From Candidatus Pelethomonas intestinigallinarum (GTDB taxonomy: Bacteria; Bacillota; Clostridia; Oscillospirales; Oscillospiraceae): a DNA stretch of 11,168 bases. Below the pieces are notes generated by a model. It saw only the letters and a program-made list of their open reading frames with translations. It was not told the origin of the DNA and ran no database searches. Position numbers and translations under genes: made by a program. How positions within the stretch are numbered: the stretch's first letter is position 1; each line of letters begins with the position of its first letter. The stretch is from the NCBI GenBank assembly GCA_018712665.1, contig DVGP01000072.1, positions 1-11,168 on the forward strand. The letters are read 5' to 3'. Shown here piece after piece: positions 7,239 to 11,168 of this stretch.

Positions 7239-7925
7239 CTATTCCAGGATTTTTTTCGGAACAAACCGCAGATAATCGGCGGATACCAGGTGGTATCCCA
7301 CCGTTCCCACCGTCCCCTCGATGGCCCGGCGGTGGGTGGGGCCGTGGAGGTGGCCGTAGAAGCAGTCCTTCACGCCGTACGCCTCCAGCTTGGCGATGAT
7401 CTCCGGGCAGCGGTACCCGGTGTAGAGAGGTGGGTAGTGGAGGAAGGCCAGGATGGGCCGGTCCCCCGCCGCCTTCAGCGACGCCTCCAGCCGGATCACC
7501 TCACGGTTGAAGACCTTCTCGTTGTGGCCCGACTGCTCCTCCTCGTAGAACCACCCCCGGGTGCCGCAGACGGCCCAGTCCCCATAGAAGTGGCAGTTGT
7601 TGTGGAGAATGTCGATGGTGGTCAGGCCGTTGTCCTGAAAAAAGCGCCGCATCTTGGAGGCGGTGGTCCACCAGTAGTCGTGGTTGCCCTTCACCAGCAG
7701 CTTCTTCCCCGGCAGACGGTCAATGAAGCGGAAGTCCTCCAGACTCTGGGACAAGTCGATGCCCCAGGAGGTGTCGCCGCACAGCACAGTGACGTCCTCC
7801 TCCCCCAGGGAGGAAAACGCCTCCTCCAGCCGCTGAACATGGTTGGCCCAGCCGGGGCCGAATACGTCCATGGGCTTGTTGGTCCCCAGGGACAGGTGCA
7901 GGTCTCCAATGGCATAGAGGGCCAT
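7239..7925 (-). CDS. Calcineurin-like metallophosphoesterase (COG1768-like predicted phosphohydrolase)
   Basis: This 228-residue cytoplasmic protein has the full set of calcineurin-like metal-binding motifs: GDLH (7-10), GDTSWG (50-55), GNHDYWW (80-86), HYP (163-165) and GHLHG (191-195). Together these hold two metal ions for phosphoester hydrolysis. Length and motif spacing fit the small predicted phosphohydrolases of Firmicutes; the substrate is unknown. No signal peptide or membrane segment is seen. The reading frame stays open further upstream to 8051, but the ATG at 7925 is clearly the start: AAAGGAGG lies five bases before it, homology to the family begins there (MALYAIGDLHLS), and the upstream part is a non-coding hairpin repeat. 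Its leader is thus formed by repeat copy A. It is followed closely by tig but probably not as a tight operon. Confidence 0.9.
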   Translation of the reverse strand: MALYAIGDLHLSLGTNKPMDVFGPGWANHVQRLEEAFSSLGEEDVTVLCGDTSWGIDLSQSLEDFRFIDRLPGKKLLVKGNHDYWWTTASKMRRFFQDNGLTTIDILHNNCHFYGDWAVCGTRGWFYEEEQSGHNEKVFNREVIRLEASLKAAGDRPILAFLHYPPLYTGYRCPEIIAKLEAYGVKDCFYGHLHGPTHRRAIEGTVGTVGYHLVSADYLRFVPKKILE

Positions 7926-7940
7926 GGCATCCTCCTTTCT

Positions 7941-8040
7941 TTTTCTCCGAATCACTGCCATTCTGTTCGATGGCTTGTGGGGCCCGCGGCCCCACACCCC
8001 GGGGTTCACTTTTGGCCGCCCAAAAGTGAACCGAAAAACC
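7941..8040 (-). repeat. Composite hairpin repeat, copy A (outward, toward the phosphoesterase gene)
   Basis: Read on the minus strand, this copy contains GGTTTTTCGG, then a perfect 13-bp hairpin (arms 8003-8015 and 8020-8032, loop four bases), then CCCCGGGG, a perfect 9-bp hairpin (7976-7984 with 7988-7996), the block GCCATCGAACAGAATGGCA, and ends in GATTCGGAGAAAAA. The same series of parts, with the same 13-bp/4-base hairpin geometry, occurs in copy B at 8420-8515 on the plus strand. The phosphoesterase ribosome binding site (7931-7938) follows immediately, so the repeat forms that gene's 5' leader. No protein is coded here. Confidence 0.8.
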
Positions 8041-8041
8041 G

Positions 8042-8059
8042 CCAAAACCAAGGTTTTGG
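8042..8059 (-). terminator. Terminator-like inverted repeat at the inner end of copy A
   Basis: Two perfect 8-base arms (8042-8049 and 8052-8059, CCAAAACC/GGTTTTGG) are separated by two bases. On the minus strand they are followed by CGGTTTTT. The two-base spacer means that at least the innermost pair must open to form a loop. It could end a minus-strand transcript from the core or be part of the repeat; copy B has a different stem in the same place. Confidence 0.4.
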
Positions 8060-8100
8060 ATTCCTTTGTCTAATCGGTCTCTATCAGGATTGAAACTGCT

Positions 8101-8129
8101 TTGCCATTGAATATCATTCCTTTTCTAAT
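8101..8129 (+). promoter_or_regulatory. Plus-strand sigma-A-type promoter in the non-coding core
   Basis: TTGCCA (8101-8106) and TCTAAT (8124-8129) match the -35 and -10 consensus at five of six positions each and are separated by exactly 17 bases. No plus-strand protein gene follows. The predicted start is near 8134-8136, and the next plus-strand terminator is at 8390-8424. Confidence 0.5.
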
Positions 8130-8134
8130 CTACA

Positions 8135-8424
8135 GCTTGGCGGTTAACGAAACTTCGGCTGCCGCCCTGTTAAAAGGGAAGATGTTTCTATTGGCGCGTG
8201 TCGAAACAGTTTGCGTGAGACGTACAAAAACATTTACGCATGATAAAACATTCCGAAACTGACTCCCGCGAGGGGTGGAGGCCAAAGGGCCAGTCTGTTG
8301 GTCAGAGGCAGATGTGGAGCGGCGCGGCGGCAGGCACCAGCGAGGGGGGCCAGGCAGTCGCGGCGATACAAATTCAATATAAAGGGGTACATAGGGGGCA
8401 TACTTGCCCCCTATGCGTGTTTTT
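8135..8424 (+). ncRNA. Candidate structured small RNA of about 290 nt, family not recognised
   Basis: This span runs from the predicted start of the plus-strand promoter to the end of a strong terminator and has no credible open reading frame. Several local helices can be drawn by eye: GGCGG/CCGCC (8139-8143 with 8162-8166), TGTTTC/GAAACA (8183-8188 with 8203-8208), TGCGT/ACGCA (8212-8216 with 8236-8240), and CTGAC/GTCAG (8259-8263 with 8301-8305). The last encloses a UCCC-GCGA-GGGG stem with a GNRA-type loop (8264-8275) and a GGCC-AAAG-GGCC stem (8280-8291). The 5' half is AT-rich; the 3' half is rich in G. It does not look like tmRNA, 6S, SRP RNA or RNase P RNA to me. Such short helices also arise by chance, so this remains a candidate that rests mainly on the promoter-terminator pair. 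Confidence 0.33.
8390..8424 (+). terminator. Plus-strand intrinsic terminator
   Basis: CATAGGGGGCA (8390-8400) pairs perfectly with TGCCCCCTATG (8405-8415) around a four-base loop, followed four bases later by five T residues (8420-8424). On the plus strand it would end any transcript from the core. On the minus strand the stem is followed only by TACCCCTTTATATT, so termination in that direction would be weaker; it could still help stop transcription coming out of thrC. Confidence 0.65.
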
Positions 8425-8515
8425 GGTTACTTTTTGCACGAGCAAAAAGTGACCCGGGTCTGGGCCGGGGAGGCCCAGGAGCCACCGAATAGAATGGCAC
8501 CTATTCGGGAGAAAA
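8420..8515 (+). repeat. Composite hairpin repeat, copy B (outward, toward the thrC 3' end)
   Basis: This is a diverged copy of the element at 7941-8040, in the opposite orientation. It starts with TTTTTGG, then a 13-bp hairpin with a four-base loop (8425-8437 with 8442-8454, one G-T pair), CCGGG, a 7-bp hairpin (8460-8466 with 8472-8478), GCCACCGAATAGAATGGCA and GAGAAAAA. CCGAATAG (8485-8492) can pair with CTATTCGG (8501-8508). In copy A the matching stem keeps its pairing although its bases differ. No protein is coded here. Confidence 0.8.
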
Positions 8516-8625
8516 ATGTTTCTCCCCCACCCGCCCGGCGATACGCGAATCTCAGCGCATCGGTGCCATTCGCTGGCACAGGCGAAGCGAAACGGGGTGT
8601 GGGGCCGAAGGCCCCATGGTCAAAA
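8507..8625. other. Structured non-coding segment downstream of thrC
   Basis: This segment between copy B and the thrC stop contains three clear inverted repeats. They are GGGAGAAA/TTTCTCCC (8507-8514 with 8519-8526), GTGCCA/TGGCAC (8564-8569 with 8575-8580, loop TTCGC on plus), and GGGGCC/GGCCCC (8601-8606 with 8610-8615, loop GAA). The last resembles the third hairpin of copy A, including the flanking GGGGTGT. GGTGCCATTC (8562-8571) is also the exact reverse complement of bases 8492-8501 in copy B. On the minus strand the hairpin nearest thrC lacks a T-tract, so it is not a standard terminator. Confidence 0.55.
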
Positions 8626-10110
8626 TCACTTCAGAAAATCAAGAACCACCTGTTCCATCTCCTCCCGGTCGGCGACGCCGTCAAACCGGGGGGCCTTCCC
8701 CTTCAAAGCCGCCAGGCGGCTGGGGGCGGGCACGCCGGAGACCTCCTGAAGCTGGGCGATGCGGTCCACGCTGTCGCTGACGGGCTCCTCCCCGATGGCG
8801 GCGAGGACGCTGTCGCAGAACTTGTAGGGGCTGGCGGTGGAGGCAAAGACAGCGGGTCTCTCGTCCCCGGTCTCCCGGCGGTAGTCCGCCAGAACCTTGG
8901 CCGCCACAGCGGTGTGGGTGTCCACCAGGTAGCCGTCCTGCCAGAGGGCGGCGATGGTGGCGGAGGTGTCCTCCTCCCCGCAGCAGCCGCCGTAGAAGAG
9001 GCCCTGGAGCTTTGCCAGCAGCTCCCCGCCGACCTCATACCGGCCGGTCTTTTGCAGCTGCTCCATGTAGGAGCGGACCAGGGCGTCGTCTCCGCCGCTG
9101 AGGTCGAAGAGCAGCCGCTCCAGGTTGCTGGAGATCAGGATATCCATGGAGGGGGACATGGTGGTGTGGAAGGGGCGGTTGCGGTCGTAGACGCCGGTGC
9201 GAATGAACTCCGTGAGGACGTCGTTTCGGTTGCTGGCGCAGATGAGCTTTCCCACAGGCAGGCCCATCTTCCTGGCGTAGTAGCAGGCCAGGATGTTGCC
9301 GAAGTTTCCGGTGGGTACGCAGTAGTTCACCGGCTCCCCCAGCCGGACCTCCCCCTCCCGCAGCAAGTCGCAGTAGGCGGAGATGTAGTAGACAATCTGG
9401 GGCAGGATGCGGCCCCAGTTGATGGAGTTGGCGGAGGAGAGGAAGAACCCCCGGCCCGCCAGCTCCTCCCGGATGGCGGGGTCGGAGAAGACGCGCTTGA
9501 CGCCGTTCTGGGCGTCGTCAAAGTTCCCACGGACGGCGCAGACCCCCACGTTGGCCCCCTCCTGGGTGACCATCTGCAGCTTCTGGATCTGGCTGACGCC
9601 GTTCTCCGGGTAAAACACCAGGATCTTGGTCTGGGGCACGTCGGCGAAGCCCTCCATGGCAGCCTTGCCGGTGTCCCCGGAGGTGGCCACCAGGATGCAG
9701 GCGGTCTTGTCCTCCCCTGTCTTCTTCAGGCTGGCGGAGAGGAGCTGGGGCAGCATCTGCAGGGCCATGTCCTTGAAGGCGCTGGTGGGGCCGTGCCACA
9801 GCTCCAGGCACCAGGTCTTCCCTCCCACCCGGCGCAGGGGCGCCACCGCCGGGTCGTCAAACTTCTCCGGGCCATAGGCCCGCAGGGCGAAGTCACTGAC
9901 CTCCTCTGGGGTAAAGTCGTCCAGAAACAATCCCATGACATAGGCGCACCGCTGCTGGTAGCTCATCTCGCACATGACCTCCAGCTCCAGGGGGCTGATG
10001 GAGGGGAACCGGGCGGGGGTGAACAGACCGCCGTCCCGGCTCAGGCCCATCTTGATGGCCTCGGCGGCGCTGAGGGCCAGGGTCTTGTCTCGTGTGCTCA
10101 AATAGTCCAT
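8626..10110 (-). CDS. thrC: Threonine synthase
   Basis: This pyridoxal-phosphate enzyme converts O-phosphohomoserine to threonine, the last step of threonine biosynthesis, in the cytoplasm. At 494 residues it has the size of the longer threonine synthase group found in E. coli and yeast, with the N-terminal domain intact (MDYLSTRDKTLALSAAEAIK). Lys113 in HGPTSAFKDMALQ is the cofactor-binding lysine. SGDTGKAA (about 144-151), SSANSINWGRILPQ and VPTGNFGNILACYYARKMG are further family signatures around the phosphate sites. The ATG at 10110 has GGAGGT seven bases upstream. It follows yraN by 22 bases and is probably co-transcribed with rnhB-yraN. No other threonine-pathway gene, T-box or leader peptide is seen near it. 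Downstream lies a repeat-rich gap without an obvious T-tract terminator close to the stop. Confidence 0.96.
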   Translation of the reverse strand: MDYLSTRDKTLALSAAEAIKMGLSRDGGLFTPARFPSISPLELEVMCEMSYQQRCAYVMGLFLDDFTPEEVSDFALRAYGPEKFDDPAVAPLRRVGGKTWCLELWHGPTSAFKDMALQMLPQLLSASLKKTGEDKTACILVATSGDTGKAAMEGFADVPQTKILVFYPENGVSQIQKLQMVTQEGANVGVCAVRGNFDDAQNGVKRVFSDPAIREELAGRGFFLSSANSINWGRILPQIVYYISAYCDLLREGEVRLGEPVNYCVPTGNFGNILACYYARKMGLPVGKLICASNRNDVLTEFIRTGVYDRNRPFHTTMSPSMDILISSNLERLLFDLSGGDDALVRSYMEQLQKTGRYEVGGELLAKLQGLFYGGCCGEEDTSATIAALWQDGYLVDTHTAVAAKVLADYRRETGDERPAVFASTASPYKFCDSVLAAIGEEPVSDSVDRIAQLQEVSGVPAPSRLAALKGKAPRFDGVADREEMEQVVLDFLK

Positions 10111-10132
10111 ATCCGTTACCTCCAGAACGCCG

Positions 10133-10495
10133 TCAAAAGGCGCTGATGATGTAGTTGATCCGGGGCCGGTCCCAGCCCCCGTCGGGGTAGACCTCCGCCA
10201 CGTCGAAGCGGCAGGCCGCCTCCCCCAGCCCCTCCCGGGCCAGGTACGCCGACGCCGCGGCCCGGAGCCGGCGGCGCTTGGCCTCCGTCACGAACTCCCG
10301 GGCCTGGGCAAAGCGGCTGCTGGAGCGGGTCTTCACCTCCACGAAACAGATCGTCCCCTCCCGGTCCCGGGCGATGAGGTCGATCTCTCCGTACCGGCAG
10401 CGGAACTGCCGCTCCAGCAGGCGGCACCCCCGGGCCTGGAGCCAGTCCGCCACGGCGGCCTCCCCCCGGTCGCCCCGCTCCTTCCGCTCATCCAC
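10133..10495 (-). CDS. yraN: YraN/UPF0102 family protein with a nuclease-like fold
   Basis: This is a 120-residue protein of the UPF0102 family, which has the fold of Holliday-junction resolvase-like and restriction endonuclease-like proteins; its exact role is not established. Family motifs are visible: GDRGEAAVADWL (8-19), GEIDLIARD (36-44) and FVEVKTRSS (about 51-59), with Glu12, Asp39, Glu53 and Lys55 as the putative active-site residues. The start is taken as GTG at 10495, which overlaps the rnhB stop by eight bases and has GGGAGG nine bases upstream. The frame is open upstream to 10687, but that part lies inside rnhB in another frame, is Pro/Ser/Arg-rich and does not resemble the family. 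The rnhB-yraN pairing is widespread and points to translational coupling. Confidence 0.92.
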   Translation of the reverse strand: MDERKERGDRGEAAVADWLQARGCRLLERQFRCRYGEIDLIARDREGTICFVEVKTRSSSRFAQAREFVTEAKRRRLRAAASAYLAREGLGEAACRFDVAEVYPDGGWDRPRINYIISAF

Positions 10496-11111
10496 GGCGC
10501 TTTGCCTCCCACTTGGCCAGGAAGCTGCGGCGGTGGATGGGGCTGGGGCCGTATGTATCCAGCATCTGGTAGTGGAGCTTGGTGCCGTAGCCCTTGTGCT
10601 TCTCAAAGCGGTACTGGGGGTACTGCGCCGCCATCTCCTCCATGTACCGGTCCCGGCTGACCTTGGCCAGGACGGAGGCCGCGGCAACGCTGACGCTGCG
10701 GCTGTCCCCCTTCACTACGGTCTCGTGGGGGATGGTGATGGCCACCTGGCTGCCGTGGTCCCGGTTCCCGTCGACGAGGGCGTAGTCCGCCGCCGGGTCG
10801 AGCTGGCCAATGGCCCGCTCCATGGCCAGCATCCGGGCGTTCAGAATGTCGATCTCGTCGATCTCCTCCGGGCCCACCGCCGCCACCGCCCAGGCCAAAG
10901 CTTTCGCAATGATCTCGTCGTACAGAGTCTCCCGCCGCTTGACGGTGAGCTTCTTGGAGTCGTCCAGGCCGGGGAACGACGTGTCCCGGGGCAACACCAC
11001 CGCGGCGGCGTACACCGGCCCCGCCAGGGGTCCGGCACCCGCCTCGTCGCAGCCGCAGATCCATTGATGGCCCGCCAGGCGGGCCTTGTCCTCTATTTCC
11101 CAAGTGGGCAT
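10488..11111 (-). CDS. rnhB: Ribonuclease HII
   Basis: RNase HII nicks RNA-DNA hybrids and excises single ribonucleotides misinserted in DNA. The 207-residue protein carries the four acidic active-site residues: Asp22 and Glu23 in CDEAGAGPLAGPV, Asp114 in ALVDGN and Asp154 in KVSRDRYM. It also has the conserved KGDSRSVSVAAASVLAKVSRDR region and Tyr175 in KGYGTKLH. One feature is unusual: the motif after the first Asp-Glu usually reads GRG (Gly-Arg-Gly, contacting the RNA-DNA junction) but here reads GAG, with Ala26 coded by GCC. The ATG at 11111 is preceded by AGAGGT five bases upstream. The gene overlaps yraN by eight bases. Its promoter must lie beyond the right edge or in the 57 bases shown, where only a hairpin is visible. 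Confidence 0.96.
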   Translation of the reverse strand: MPTWEIEDKARLAGHQWICGCDEAGAGPLAGPVYAAAVVLPRDTSFPGLDDSKKLTVKRRETLYDEIIAKALAWAVAAVGPEEIDEIDILNARMLAMERAIGQLDPAADYALVDGNRDHGSQVAITIPHETVVKGDSRSVSVAAASVLAKVSRDRYMEEMAAQYPQYRFEKHKGYGTKLHYQMLDTYGPSPIHRRSFLAKWEAKRRG

Positions 11112-11134
11112 ACTTTACCTCTTTGTTCGGTTCT

Positions 11135-11152
11135 TCGGCCCTGCCGGGCCGA
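11135..11152. other. Hairpin upstream of rnhB
   Basis: TCGGCCC (11135-11141) and GGGCCGA (11146-11152) form a perfect 7-bp stem with a four-base loop, 24 bases upstream of the rnhB start. There is no T-tract on either strand. It may be a leader structure or the remains of a punctuation hairpin after the gene beyond the window edge. Confidence 0.45.
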
Positions 11153-11168
11153 GGGAGGATTCTTCTTT

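Noticed and set aside
7926..8051. A 42-residue N-terminal extension of the phosphoesterase
   Set aside because: It is translated repeat sequence; a strong ribosome binding site and the start of family similarity both fall at the ATG at 7925.
8087..8096. GGATTGAAAC, which resembles the end of many CRISPR repeats
   Set aside because: It occurs once only, with no regularly spaced copies and no cas genes.
8240..8452. A 70-codon plus-strand open frame in the non-coding core
   Set aside because: It has no ribosome binding site, runs through the terminator and repeat hairpins, and its sequence is not protein-like; a structured RNA explains the region better.
8404..10146. A 580-codon open frame on the plus strand opposite thrC
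   Set aside because: It starts inside a terminator hairpin, runs through repeat copy B and then shadows thrC; there is no coding character.
10496..10687. A 64-residue N-terminal extension of YraN
   Set aside because: It lies within rnhB in another frame and is Pro/Ser/Arg-rich; the GTG overlapping the rnhB stop fits the family and has a ribosome binding site.

Overview
The window is a compact, GC-rich bacterial chromosome segment in which all ten protein genes lie on the minus strand. The protein sequences, the order tig-clpP-clpX-lon-engB, strong GGAGG-type ribosome binding sites and intrinsic hairpin/T-tract terminators point to a Gram-positive member of the Clostridia. The high GC and the style of intergenic repeats suggest a high-GC Oscillospiraceae-like gut lineage; this is inferred from overall character, and no marker gene settles it.

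Read in the direction of transcription (right to left), the layout is: rnhB (RNase HII) overlapping yraN (UPF0102 nuclease-fold protein), then thrC (threonine synthase); a roughly 700-base non-coding region (7926-8625) packed with inverted repeats; a small metallophosphoesterase gene; then the protein quality-control block tig (trigger factor), clpP, clpX, lon and engB (ribosome-assembly GTPase). A terminator closes engB, and argG (argininosuccinate synthase) starts from its own promoter and runs off the left edge.

The tig-clpP-clpX-lon block joins co-translational folding (trigger factor at the ribosome exit) to regulated proteolysis (ClpXP and Lon). EngB, needed for 50S assembly, is the usual partner downstream of lon. 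A clear terminator separates clpX from lon with its T-tract ending only 23 bases upstream of the lon start, so lon expression must depend on readthrough or on a promoter inside clpX.

The least ordinary part is 7926-8625. Two diverged copies of a composite, hairpin-rich repeat of about 100 bases face outward (7941-8040 on minus, 8420-8515 on plus) around an AT-richer core of about 330 bases. The core carries a good plus-strand sigma-A promoter (TTGCCA-N17-TCTAAT), several nested helices and a strong plus-strand terminator. It could therefore encode an unrecognised structured RNA of about 290 nt. I found no mobile-element protein, CRISPR array, tRNA or rRNA. The remaining coding genes look like normal housekeeping genes. 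The main protein-level oddities are an Arg-to-Ala change in the RNase HII GRG motif and an extended charged tail on trigger factor.
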